Of a DNA stretch of 64,000 nt, positions 34,157-42,074 are shown in pieces; the stretch's first letter is position 1; every line of letters starts with the position of its first letter. Made by a program: the position numbers and the translations under genes. This DNA is from Symploca sp. SIO2C1. GTDB lineage: Bacteria; Cyanobacteriota; Cyanobacteriia; Cyanobacteriales; Coleofasciculaceae. The DNA lies in contig JAAHGL010000007.1 in the NCBI GenBank assembly GCA_010692635.1, forward strand, positions 161,528-225,527, written 5' to 3'. The notes below the pieces were generated by a model that was given only the letters and a program-made list of their open reading frames with translations, was not told the DNA's origin and made no database searches.

Positions 34157-35479
34157 ATGGCTAAGTATAAAATTCTTCTAGTTGAGGATGATCTTGTTTG
34201 GATTGATATTCTTGAAGGTAAGATTCAATCTGCCTTACAACGTTTTAGTCACTCTGGTCATTCTGTTAAAACTGTTAGTCAATTTGATGAAGCTTACAAA
34301 ACTCTGAAGACAGAACCGTGGCAGTTGCTTATTACTGATATCGGCTTGGGAGATTCTCAGGAATCTCAGAAAATGAAAGGAAAAATTCTTGTTGCTCTTG
34401 CTCATAAAAAACAAATACCAGCTATTGCAGTCAGTGGAACATCCAACTTGACTCTAAGCGATCTTGGAAATTTATATGAGAAGTTTGATATATCTAGTTT
34501 CTTTGAGAAAAGAAATTTTGCAGAGAATGGAGAACGATTTATCAATAAAATTCAGGAACTTTTGCAAGAAGAAAATACAAATGTAATAAAAAGTACCACT
34601 AACACTATAAGTACAAATCAAATTCAATCAGTCATTTCATCAGTAGATATTGGAATTATTACCATCAAGGAAGAAGAATATAATTCTGTTCTTACAAGAT
34701 TAATTACTCCTAAAATATGGGATGGCGACAAAATTCGCTATCGACTTGCTAAGCTAGAGAACGGTAAGACTGTTGCTCTTACTCGGTGTATAGAACAAGG
34801 AAATCTTGAAGCTCAAGCCATTGCTAAAAATATCCTTGATGATCTTGATCCACAGTGGATTCTTGTAGTTGGCATTGCTGGAGGTTTACCATCTCAGGAC
34901 TTTTCTCTAGGAGATGTTATTGTCTCATCACATATTTATGACCTTACACTTGAAGAGGCAACTACAGAAGGAAGAACTTATGATATTCAAGGTGGACGGC
35001 TTCAAGAGAGAGCCGATCGAGTTATTCAGGATCTGCCTGGATTGCTGAAGATAGAACTAAGCAATTGGCATGATTCTGTAGCACCTCGCCCTCCCATCAA
35101 CTTATCCAACATCCAAGATTTAATTAATGGGGATCAAGAATGGAAGGATAAGGTTGAAAAATCTTTGCATTCTAATTTTTCTAGCGATCGCAAACCTTGT
35201 GCTATCGCAGGTAAGATAGCAGCTAGTGATAAGTTAATTAAAGATTATTCCATTCTCAGTCAATGGAAAGAAGTGGCACGAAAGATTATGGCTGTTGACA
35301 TGGAGTCAGCAGGAGTTTATCGAGCAACACGTCAGTACCCCATATCAATACTAGCAATTAGAGGAATTAGTGATATTGTCGGCTTAAAACGTGAAGAAGT
35401 TTGGACTAAATATGCTTGTGAAACTGCTGCTGCTTTCGCTCTCTCTTTAGCTAGCTCAGATGCACTTGTTATAAGTTAA
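34157..35479 (+). CDS. Response regulator fused to a nucleoside phosphorylase-family domain
   Basis: 440 residues. Residues 1-140 are a REC domain: acidic pair E10-D11-D12, phospho-acceptor D61 in LLITDIGLGDS, Ser in AVSGTS and Lys in FFEKRNF. Residues ~165-440 are a PNP/UDP phosphorylase-MTAN fold: IGIITIKEEEYNSVL, VVGIAGGLPSQDFSLGDVIV, AVDMESAGVYRAT and AIRGISDIVG with the catalytic-type Asp. The output is therefore probably hydrolysis or phosphorolysis of a nucleoside or nucleotide, switched by phosphorylation. GCAGGAGAAAGAT before the ATG is a good ribosome-binding site. Pairs with the upstream GAF kinase. Confidence 0.9.
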   Translation: MAKYKILLVEDDLVWIDILEGKIQSALQRFSHSGHSVKTVSQFDEAYKTLKTEPWQLLITDIGLGDSQESQKMKGKILVALAHKKQIPAIAVSGTSNLTLSDLGNLYEKFDISSFFEKRNFAENGERFINKIQELLQEENTNVIKSTTNTISTNQIQSVISSVDIGIITIKEEEYNSVLTRLITPKIWDGDKIRYRLAKLENGKTVALTRCIEQGNLEAQAIAKNILDDLDPQWILVVGIAGGLPSQDFSLGDVIVSSHIYDLTLEEATTEGRTYDIQGGRLQERADRVIQDLPGLLKIELSNWHDSVAPRPPINLSNIQDLINGDQEWKDKVEKSLHSNFSSDRKPCAIAGKIAASDKLIKDYSILSQWKEVARKIMAVDMESAGVYRATRQYPISILAIRGISDIVGLKREEVWTKYACETAAAFALSLASSDALVIS

Positions 35480-35532
35480 CGTCAGTTCCAAGTTCAATTC
35501 TAAATTCTAAATTCTAAATTCTAAATTCTCCA

Positions 35533-36723
35533 TTACTCACTATTAGGTCCTAAAAACTGAGATTTTATTTCCTCCAATTCCAAATCAATTTGACTTTTTG
35601 ATTTTGGTCGATTGGCAGAAGAAGCTGGCTGGGATGGCGATTTTTGACCTTGTTTTTGGGGAGTAGGACTTCCAAGAAATTCTGACCTCAGTTCTGTTAA
35701 TTCTTGATCAATGCTACTGCTATATTTTTTGGTAACAGGCTGGGGTTTTATCGATTTTGTCCGTTTCACATGCTGCGGAGACTTTTTTGGTAACCCTGAA
35801 GGCTTCTGAGCCTGTAAATCTTGCATTACCTCAGCAGCTGATTGATAGCGCTGGTTGACAGGACCTGCAATCATCTTATCCAAAATGCGACTAAGAGCGT
35901 CACTAACTGGGCGACTCAAGACATCCCGCCATACCCAAACTCCCTCGCTAGTATCAAATAAGTCAAAAGGGTGCATCTGAGTCAACAAATGGATGCAGGT
36001 TACACCAAGACTATACAAGTCACTGGCAAAAACTGCTCTACCGAGCGCTTGCTCTGGTGCAGCATAGCCAGCTGAGCCGATGACGGTTCCGGTTCTAGCT
36101 AAAGCTGTGCCAGTGGCGAGTTTCGATGCACCAAAATCCACCACAACCAATTGTCCCTCTACTACCCCTGTCCTCACTTTACTAAGGGATGCTAAGGAAG
36201 AAAGACTGCGACTAATAATATTTTCTGGTTTGATATCCCGGTGAATGACTTGATGCTGATGAACAAATTGCAGTACTGGTAGTAAATCCTTAAGTACTTT
36301 CCGGACTTTGGTTTCATCGAAAGTACCGCTAGTTGCTAGTTCTTGGGCTAAATTTCTCCCCTCAATAAACTCTTGTACTAAATACTGTTGCCTCTCTTGG
36401 GAAAAATATGCCAACAGCTCAGGAATCTGAGGATGTTTACCCAACTCATCAAGCCTTACTGCTTCTTGGTTAAACAATTCTGCTGCTTTGTGCAGGCTAC
36501 TAGTGCTCTGAGTCTGGGGTAAAAACTGCTTAATCACACAGTATGGGTGGGAAGGTTTATCTTCATCTACTGCTAAGAAGGTTTTACCAAAGCCACCCTG
36601 CCCAAGGGGTTTAATAGCACGGTAACGATCCCTGAGCAATAACTTTGTCCCACAACTGAGGCAAAATTTTGTCCCATCCGGATTCTGGGGAGATTGGCAA
36701 CTAGGATTAAGGCAGTAGCTCAT
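35533..36723 (-). CDS. Ser/Thr protein kinase with N-terminal zinc ribbon
   Basis: 396 residues from ATG 36723 (MSYCLNPSCQSPQN); an ATG three codons earlier is less conserved in the family. The first 30 residues are a four-Cys zinc ribbon (YCLNPSC...KFCLSCG), typical of cyanobacterial Pkn proteins. Kinase motifs: glycine loop GQGGFGKTF, Lys in YCVIKQFL, HRDIKPEN, DFGAS, and APEQALGRAVFASDLYSLGV. The C-terminal ~90 residues are basic and Pro/Ser-rich, with two copies of a short motif (DQELTELRSEFLGSP, DLELEEIKSQFLGPN). Cytoplasmic; substrates unknown. Confidence 0.92.
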   Translation of the reverse strand: MSYCLNPSCQSPQNPDGTKFCLSCGTKLLLRDRYRAIKPLGQGGFGKTFLAVDEDKPSHPYCVIKQFLPQTQSTSSLHKAAELFNQEAVRLDELGKHPQIPELLAYFSQERQQYLVQEFIEGRNLAQELATSGTFDETKVRKVLKDLLPVLQFVHQHQVIHRDIKPENIISRSLSSLASLSKVRTGVVEGQLVVVDFGASKLATGTALARTGTVIGSAGYAAPEQALGRAVFASDLYSLGVTCIHLLTQMHPFDLFDTSEGVWVWRDVLSRPVSDALSRILDKMIAGPVNQRYQSAAEVMQDLQAQKPSGLPKKSPQHVKRTKSIKPQPVTKKYSSSIDQELTELRSEFLGSPTPQKQGQKSPSQPASSANRPKSKSQIDLELEEIKSQFLGPNSE

Positions 36724-36732
36724 ATTCAACAA

Positions 36733-37037
36733 TGGATAATGAACAATGGATAATGGATAATTAGCTCTCCTTGAAAGATGAAGATTGAACTTAAGGAAAA
36801 TATTTTCTTCATATTCTTCATAAATGAAGAGGTCTTAGACCAAATTAACCAATTATCAATTCTCAATTATCAATTATCCATTGATAATAAGCAGTTTGGC
36901 ATTTATCTCTATTGTGCGCAACATTTCCCACTCTTACCCGACAGCTTTCATTTACTGTTCCCTGTTCCCTATTTCCTCCTCTTGCCACCAAACTGTTTCA
37001 GACTTATTCAGCAAACCCTATTTAACTGGAGTTTAGA
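36733..37037. other. Repeat-derived spacer
   Basis: Filled by short tandem repeats (AATGGATA, CAATTATC types) and, at 37003-37018, an IS-end-like TTATTCAGCAAACCCT. An 87-codon plus-strand frame here is made of repeat translation (NQLSILNYQLSI) and is rejected. The following TGGAGTTTAGACTAAA at 37027-37042 is half of the dyad found complete at 54378-54401. Confidence 0.6.
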
Positions 37038-37145
37038 CTAAATGCCGTTTATACACCATATATAAAGGTATTGAACAACTTGCTCATTTCCTTTGAGCAA
37101 GCCAATGATGAAATTGGTATCAAGTAAAAATTTACTCCCACTCAC
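37038..37145 (-). pseudogene. VapC-type PIN toxin, N-terminal remnant
   Basis: From GTG 37145, overlapping the antitoxin stop by 14 bp, a 35-residue frame reads SGSKFLLDTNFIIGLLKGNE, the first PIN strand with catalytic Asp, then loses similarity and stops. The remaining ~100 residues are missing, with repeat/IS-end sequence in their place. A truncated toxin cannot form the PIN active site. Confidence 0.65.
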
Positions 37146-37353
37146 CACGTAGTTCCTGCTGAATTTCTACGGGGTGTTCGTTGAAGTTGGGGGAGTCTTT
37201 CAAAATGCCTAAGTAACTCGCAAGCAATTGTGATTTAGGGGATGGGTGCGACGGCCATTTTAGGCGCAAAAACTCTGCAAAGGCCAACACCATATTAGCT
37301 TGGTCTTCAGGCAAGGCTTTGACGAGTTCGTACACAGCTTCTGCGGTAGTCAT
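37132..37353 (-). CDS. DUF2281-like antitoxin, now without an intact toxin
   Basis: 73 residues. MTTAEAVYELVKALPEDQANMVLAFAEFLRL is the usual helical start of DUF2281/VapB-like antitoxins, with a flexible tail ending PVEIQQELRGEWE. It overlaps the truncated PIN toxin downstream, so it is an orphan antitoxin; it may still neutralise related toxins. Confidence 0.75.
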   Translation of the reverse strand: MTTAEAVYELVKALPEDQANMVLAFAEFLRLKWPSHPSPKSQLLASYLGILKDSPNFNEHPVEIQQELRGEWE

Positions 37354-37540
37354 TGGTAGGTGAGTTGTGCTGAGTGTTGCTCAAATAGGGTTGTAACCTC
37401 AGTTTAGCGAAAGATAGGTCGTTTCTAATTAACTTATCAACACCAACTACTATTCTAATTCCGGTTTCCTAACCTATTTGCTAGAGCCTCTTTATTTCAG
37501 TCATATTAGCTACTTTTTTCAGGTTTTCTCCAAACAGCCT

Positions 37541-37837
37541 CTAAGAAGATGAGCGTTTGTGCTGAATAATGGCTTGACGGAAACCCAATACTACCAAAAT
37601 ATTGGAAAAAGTCAAAAATAATTCTGCACTCCCATGTAACCAATCGACATTAGCTAAAGACTCACCATAAACTACCTTGCAATAAATTCCAGCGGGAATG
37701 GTAATCCCAACAAAAACTAACAGAACATAATAACCGATTAGAGCCAAACGCGGTGTTTGTCCTGAACGAGTCATAAACCACAAAAATCCCAGGTAAGGAA
37801 AGAGGGAAAGGGCAAATAAAGTATCTTTAGAAATCAT
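37541..37837 (-). CDS. DUF3593 membrane protein
   Basis: 98 residues with three membrane segments (LFALSLFPYLGFLWFM, LALIGYYVLLVFVGITIPAGIY, AELFLTFSNILVVLGF). It matches the DUF3593 family of cyanobacteria and plastids: PYLGFLWFMTRSGQTPRLAL and VDWLHGSAELFLTFSN are characteristic. It lies 230 bp downstream of the DUF2499 gene on the same strand, the conserved pairing of these two families. Function unknown; a role at the thylakoid or plasma membrane is inferred from distribution. Confidence 0.85.
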   Translation of the reverse strand: MISKDTLFALSLFPYLGFLWFMTRSGQTPRLALIGYYVLLVFVGITIPAGIYCKVVYGESLANVDWLHGSAELFLTFSNILVVLGFRQAIIQHKRSSS

Positions 37838-38067
37838 TTATTTAAGTAGAAGTAGAAACTAGACAATAACTTTTAAGGAGAAATAGGTTTGGTAAAATAA
37901 CACTCTTCTTCAATGATTGTAGGGATGAATGACCATTCCCTCCCCACTCTTACTTTTATAGCAGTTCTCGCACCCGTGAGGTACAGATACAATTCCCAAT
38001 TCCCAATTTCCAATTCCCAAAAATCAGGATCTTTCTACCTCATCTAAATGAGAAACGCTATATATTT

Positions 38068-38376
38068 TCAACTAGCATCAGCTGGTCGTGTACAGCGCCA
38101 AATCCACCAAGCAGCAGTACAAAGAGTGATGTTACCCACGACAGTCATAAAAGCTTGAAGTGTAACTAACCATTCCAGGGATTCTAAATTATCAAAAAAG
38201 TGCCAAGTGATGGCACACATTGCGCTCACTAGAGCAGGTAACATAGCGAAGGACAAAGCCCACCAGTAACGATTGCCGGTAATTTCACCATAAGTCCAGA
38301 TCAACCAAATGGCGGCAATCCATTCAATGACGCTGGAGATGTGAATGATCCAAGTGGGGATGGAAAGAGCGTGCAT
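38068..38376 (-). CDS. Ycf49-like protein (DUF2499)
   Basis: 102 residues, three membrane segments. MHALSIPTWIIHISSVIEWI and WALSFAMLPALVSAMCAITW then HFFDN are hallmark sequences of DUF2499, known as Ycf49 in algal plastid genomes. Partner of the downstream DUF3593 gene. The ATG directly abuts a TAATGAG repeat array on its 5' side, so the promoter must lie within or beyond that array. Function unknown. Confidence 0.88.
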   Translation of the reverse strand: MHALSIPTWIIHISSVIEWIAAIWLIWTYGEITGNRYWWALSFAMLPALVSAMCAITWHFFDNLESLEWLVTLQAFMTVVGNITLCTAAWWIWRCTRPADAS

Positions 38377-38378
38377 GG

Positions 38379-38447
38379 GTAATGAGTAATGAGTAATGAG
38401 TAATGAGTAATGAGTAATGAGTGATGAGTAATGAGTAATGAGTAATA
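38379..38447. repeat. TAATGAG heptad tandem repeat, long array
   Basis: About ten heptads with one TGATGAG variant, starting 3 bp upstream of the Ycf49-like start codon. Same heptad as at 18904-18946. Confidence 0.9.
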
Positions 38448-38535
38448 ACTCACCGTTCGCCCATTTTGAAATAAGGTTTGTTATTAGTCATTTGTCCTTT
38501 GTACTAATGACCAATAACACTTGACAAATGACAAA

Positions 38536-38593
38536 GCGGCGGGGCAACATTTCCTACAACCCCTTTAAGGAGTTGGCTTCCCCGTCGCTTTTT
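38536..38593 (+). terminator. Plus-strand terminator or attenuator before the MFS gene
   Basis: GCGGCGGGG (38536-38544) pairs with CCCCGTCGC (38580-38588), 9 bp with one G-U, followed by five T. It is oriented towards the MFS gene but no plus-strand gene precedes it, so it is either an attenuator in the MFS leader or the end of a small transcript. Confidence 0.55.
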
Positions 38594-38681
38594 GTGAGTG
38601 GATGACTTTACAAAATTTTACATCTTACTGTTTAATAGACCTCTTGCCGATGATGGTTGTCTAAAATGAGGTATTTGCTTG

Positions 38682-39863
38682 ATGTTTCGTGACCCCAAGC
38701 TCTTAGTCCTGTTAATAGCAGGTTCCCTTACCACTATGGCAGGGGGAGTTGTGGCTCCAGTTCTGCCAGACATGGTACAGCAGCTACGTCTTGATCCAAC
38801 ATTGGCAGGAAATTTAGTCAGTATGCATTGCCTGACTATTGCCCTATTCAGTCCTCCCCTAGGAATGTTAGCAGACCGGATCGGTCGCTTGCGCGTGCTA
38901 GTACCTTCCCTAATTCTCTACGCTCTGTTTGGCGTGTCAGGTGCCTTAATGCATAGCTTAGAACCTCTGTTAATTTCACGGGGATTACTGGGAGCTGCAA
39001 GTGGTGGCATTGCGGCGGCTAGTTTAGGTTTATTGGGTAGTAGCTATGAAGGTGAAGCAAGAGAGCAGGCTTTGGGCTATGCTACCAGTACCCTAACGAT
39101 TACAGGCATTGCTTTTCCCCTACTAGGAGGTTGGGTTGGTGCTACTCACTGGCAGTTTGCCTTCTGTCTTTATGGATTAGGGCTACCTTTAGCAGTAATG
39201 GCAGCATTAACTCTGAGGGAAAAACAACCAAAACCAACCAAGCCCATCAGGCAACACGATCCCTTGAAGTTAAGCCAAGTTTTGGGACATCCTTATACCC
39301 TACGACTGTTAGTGACCCTCGCTCTTGCTTCCGTTTCCATGTATGCTGTGGTAATTTATGCACCGCAATACCTTAAAGAAACAATTGGAGCAGGAGCTGC
39401 CCTCAATGGCGTTGTTCTAGCAACAAGAGCAGTGGGAGCAGCGATCATTTCTGCATTTGGTGCTAAATGGCTGGCTAAGACTTTAGGAACAGCAGCTGCC
39501 ACGGCGGTAGGATTTGGATTAATGGCTTTGAGTTTGAGCACAATCCCACTCCTCAACCAAATTAGCTGGATACTGTTCACCGCAGTGTTGTTTGGTGTGG
39601 GCTTCGGTATTGTATTACCCAGTCTCTACGGTACGTTAGCTAATTTAGCCCCGTCAGCTCTCAAATCCACTGTCATGGCAGCGGGAATTGGTGCTGGTTT
39701 TCTCGGACAGTTCCTTTCTCCTATATTGCTCGGACCAGTGTTAGGTTACGGTGGGCTAGAAGGGGTATTTTATGCAGCAGCACTCATCGCACTGGTAGGA
39801 GGACTTTTCTTTGTTTACCCCAAATCATTTGGGTGCGGCTCTTATAGCAAGACGTTAGAATAG
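38682..39863 (+). CDS. MFS transporter
   Basis: 393 residues from ATG 38682 (GAGG 10 bp upstream; a TTG just before is in frame). Twelve hydrophobic segments with the MFS motif A GMLADRIGRLRVL between TM2 and TM3 and the duplicated-half equivalent region after the loop REKQPKPTKPIRQHDPLK. It belongs to the drug:H+ antiporter-like part of the superfamily by size and pattern (VVAPVLPDMVQQL, RGLLGAASGGIAAASLGLL). Substrate unknown; inner membrane. Confidence 0.9.
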   Translation: MFRDPKLLVLLIAGSLTTMAGGVVAPVLPDMVQQLRLDPTLAGNLVSMHCLTIALFSPPLGMLADRIGRLRVLVPSLILYALFGVSGALMHSLEPLLISRGLLGAASGGIAAASLGLLGSSYEGEAREQALGYATSTLTITGIAFPLLGGWVGATHWQFAFCLYGLGLPLAVMAALTLREKQPKPTKPIRQHDPLKLSQVLGHPYTLRLLVTLALASVSMYAVVIYAPQYLKETIGAGAALNGVVLATRAVGAAIISAFGAKWLAKTLGTAAATAVGFGLMALSLSTIPLLNQISWILFTAVLFGVGFGIVLPSLYGTLANLAPSALKSTVMAAGIGAGFLGQFLSPILLGPVLGYGGLEGVFYAAALIALVGGLFFVYPKSFGCGSYSKTLE

Positions 39864-40007
39864 GGTTAACAAACAAGATACAGACGAACAGTAAGAAATT
39901 AGGCTGACTAGTGCAGTGCGGCAAAAGTAACTGACCAGTTTGAGATGGTTATAATCCTTACTCTATAAGCATTCTAAATTCTAAATTCTTAATTCCGCGC
40001 AGCGGCA

Positions 40008-41528
40008 CTAGTTGTTGTAGCAAGGTTTCAGATTAGCATCTCGCCGGTGTCTGAAGAATCGAGCTAGAGACAGACTTCTTGAGACCTTGACAGCAGGTGG
40101 ATTCCAATCACCTGTCAGAATCTCTGATTGTGGCCAATAGAGGCGAAGCAGTAGACCAAACTCATCTTCAGGAGCACGAAGCCAGTTAGACTCATTGATA
40201 TCAACAGATTTATTCGGCTGAATATAGAGGTCGAGTGAACCGTCAAGATTGCACATTAGATTATCTTGATCATCGATTGAAGAAGGAGCTTGCTCATTAT
40301 TCACAAGGTATCCATCTTTATTCACAAGGTATCCATCTTTGTCATACAACGTTAAAGACCAAAAGCCATTAACAGGGGGCAATTTTCCAGCATCAAAATG
40401 CATCATGTAGTTGTGTTTTGCTCCATTAAATGGCTCATTAATACCTGCCGAAGGATAAATTGCATCCTCCGGAAGGTTAGCTCCTATACCTTGCTTAGCG
40501 ACATAAGCACGGTGTAGGTATGAGGTTGCATAAGTTCCCATAAAATCCCGAGCAATATCCCAGCCATTAAGCGATTCACCAAAATTTCTATCCTCCATCA
40601 AAGCCTGAGCTTGAATAGCCCCTTGCTCTAAAATCTCTTGAATCGATGGGTCAAGGTCTGAGAAAACAAAGTCTTTTCCTATTTCAATATCAATCTGTTT
40701 GAGTTGTTGAATAATGCCCCAATCGATTTTGTGCGGCTGGTATTGTTGCAGCAAATCCGAGAACAACTCAAAATACTCATCTGTTTTCATACCAGCAACC
40801 TTAACAGGAGGGGTGATATCCACAGGTTGACATGGTTGAGGGTGTACAACATCGGGTTGTTCTCCATCTAACCACTGTTGAAGAGGTGTTAGGGTATATT
40901 GCTCTTGAAGGGTATGGATGTAATCATAATCCTCTGACCCATTCGTTTGAATGCGACCACCAATCCAAGCGACATCGGTTGTCAAATATATAGGTTCAAG
41001 GTTAGACGGTAATGTTCCATCCCAGTTGGGACCGACCATGGCAAAATCAGCCTCGGCTGTGCCTGTTGTGCGATTACCTGGCGAGGCAACTACATCAGTC
41101 CACATATCTAGTATAGGCATGAGGTAATACCGATCAGGCATTTCAGGAACATGGAAAACCACAGGCTCATCGGAAACATCAATCCAGGCTGTCGAATAAA
41201 GTGTATCCACATTGGGACGAATGACTGCGTTGCATACTTCATCGGGGAAGGATTGTGCATGGTGAAACTGGTTCATGGGTCTATTCTCTATTGGATCTAT
41301 TGCATCCTGACGGGTGAGTTCCATCAGAATCAACGGATAGGCATAGAGATAAGCCTGTGTTGCAATGTCTTGGAGTTGCTGCTGTTTTTCCCCTGAATCA
41401 ATGCCATCGTCGGCATAACTAGGGGTAATGCCAATGATTCCAAACGAAAGAAATAAGGTGAGTACTACTGAAAGCAGACGTTTTAAAAGTAGTTGATACT
41501 TATTTTTTATCAACAATTTCATTTTCAT
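40008..41528 (-). CDS. DUF1254/DUF1214 exported protein
   Basis: 506 residues. A signal peptide is clear (LLSVVLTLFLSFGIIGITPSYA). DUF1254 follows (IATQAYLYAYPLILMELTRQ, NQFHHAQSFPDE, VIRPNVDTLYSTAWIDVS, MPDRYYLMPILDMWTDV) and then DUF1214 (GANLPEDAIYPSAGINEPFN, NYMMHFDAGKLPPVNGFWSL, LYIQPNKSVD, NWLRAPEDEFGLLLRLYWP). The pair is widespread in exported bacterial proteins of unknown function. A 24-bp internal duplication doubles KDGYLVN in the DUF1214 part (DKDGYLVNKDGYLVNNEQ). Periplasmic or outer-membrane associated. Confidence 0.88.
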   Translation of the reverse strand: MKMKLLIKNKYQLLLKRLLSVVLTLFLSFGIIGITPSYADDGIDSGEKQQQLQDIATQAYLYAYPLILMELTRQDAIDPIENRPMNQFHHAQSFPDEVCNAVIRPNVDTLYSTAWIDVSDEPVVFHVPEMPDRYYLMPILDMWTDVVASPGNRTTGTAEADFAMVGPNWDGTLPSNLEPIYLTTDVAWIGGRIQTNGSEDYDYIHTLQEQYTLTPLQQWLDGEQPDVVHPQPCQPVDITPPVKVAGMKTDEYFELFSDLLQQYQPHKIDWGIIQQLKQIDIEIGKDFVFSDLDPSIQEILEQGAIQAQALMEDRNFGESLNGWDIARDFMGTYATSYLHRAYVAKQGIGANLPEDAIYPSAGINEPFNGAKHNYMMHFDAGKLPPVNGFWSLTLYDKDGYLVNKDGYLVNNEQAPSSIDDQDNLMCNLDGSLDLYIQPNKSVDINESNWLRAPEDEFGLLLRLYWPQSEILTGDWNPPAVKVSRSLSLARFFRHRRDANLKPCYNN

Positions 41529-42074
41529 TTTGTCTCCTTATAATTGGACTTTGGACTTTGGACAAAATTTGATGTTCTGTCTTCTGTCCTCTATATATAA
41601 GACGATTTCACAGGGCAATTTAGGTCAATTTTTTGAGTTAAGGGCAATTTTTTGAAAAATAGGGTCATAACTCGAAAAATTGGCACAAAAAATGGTGATT
41701 TAGCAACAAAAATTTATAAGTCTGGGGACACTTACTGGTTCAACCAGGATGTATAATTTAAGATTTGGACAAAATAAATACTGTGCCACATCGGTAGGGA
41801 CAGTTGAAAACCGGATTTTGAGCAAAATTACAACGAATTCAATTACTCGTCCCACAGGGGTTAGTCCTTGAATTTTTGTGAAAAATCATTTGACAAAACA
41901 GTTCAGAATTGAAGAGTGAAAAGAGGGAGCACTGAGCAGGAAACATCGTATTTCCTCTCCCCATCTCCCTATCTCCCTATCTCCCCACCCTTTTTTTCGC
42001 TCACCCAGTTAGGGGTGGGTTCTACTACCCTGCCCCGCGCTACACTAGTTATCAGCAACAATCAGGTTAGTCCG
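41529..42074. other. Spacer with a solo MITE end
   Basis: Upstream of two divergent genes. GGCAATTT(T)TTGA is repeated near 41613-41660. The right end of the GGGTGA/TCACCC MITE is at 41954-42006, without a matching left end or 9-bp duplication. The plus-strand frame open through this region to the kinase is repeat translation, not protein. Confidence 0.55.
41954..42006. mobile_element. Right-end fragment of the GGGTGA MITE
   Basis: CTCTCCCCATCTCCC through CGCTCACCC is nearly identical to the right ends of the elements at 11163-11285 and 56752-56876. No left terminus is recognisable, so this is a truncated copy. Confidence 0.7.

Larger units (their letters stand above)
38377..38681. other. 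Spacer between divergent Ycf49-like and MFS genes
   Basis: Holds the TAATGAG array (38379-38447), a TCATTTGTC/CAAATGAC inverted-repeat tract around 38488-38530, and the strong hairpin with T tract at 38536-38593. The MFS gene starts about 90 bp after that hairpin. Confidence 0.6.

Noticed and set aside
36778..37041. 87-codon plus-strand frame
   Set aside because: Translates tandem repeats (NQLSILNYQLSI) and an IS-end-like sequence; no protein pattern.
18904..38447. TAATGAG arrays considered as CRISPR or origin iterons
   Set aside because: Heptads are contiguous without spacers, and there is no dnaA, DnaA-box cluster or replication gene beside them.
41916..42074. Longer N-terminus for kinase A
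   Set aside because: The extra 53 codons translate the MITE end and spacer; family similarity begins at ATG 42075.
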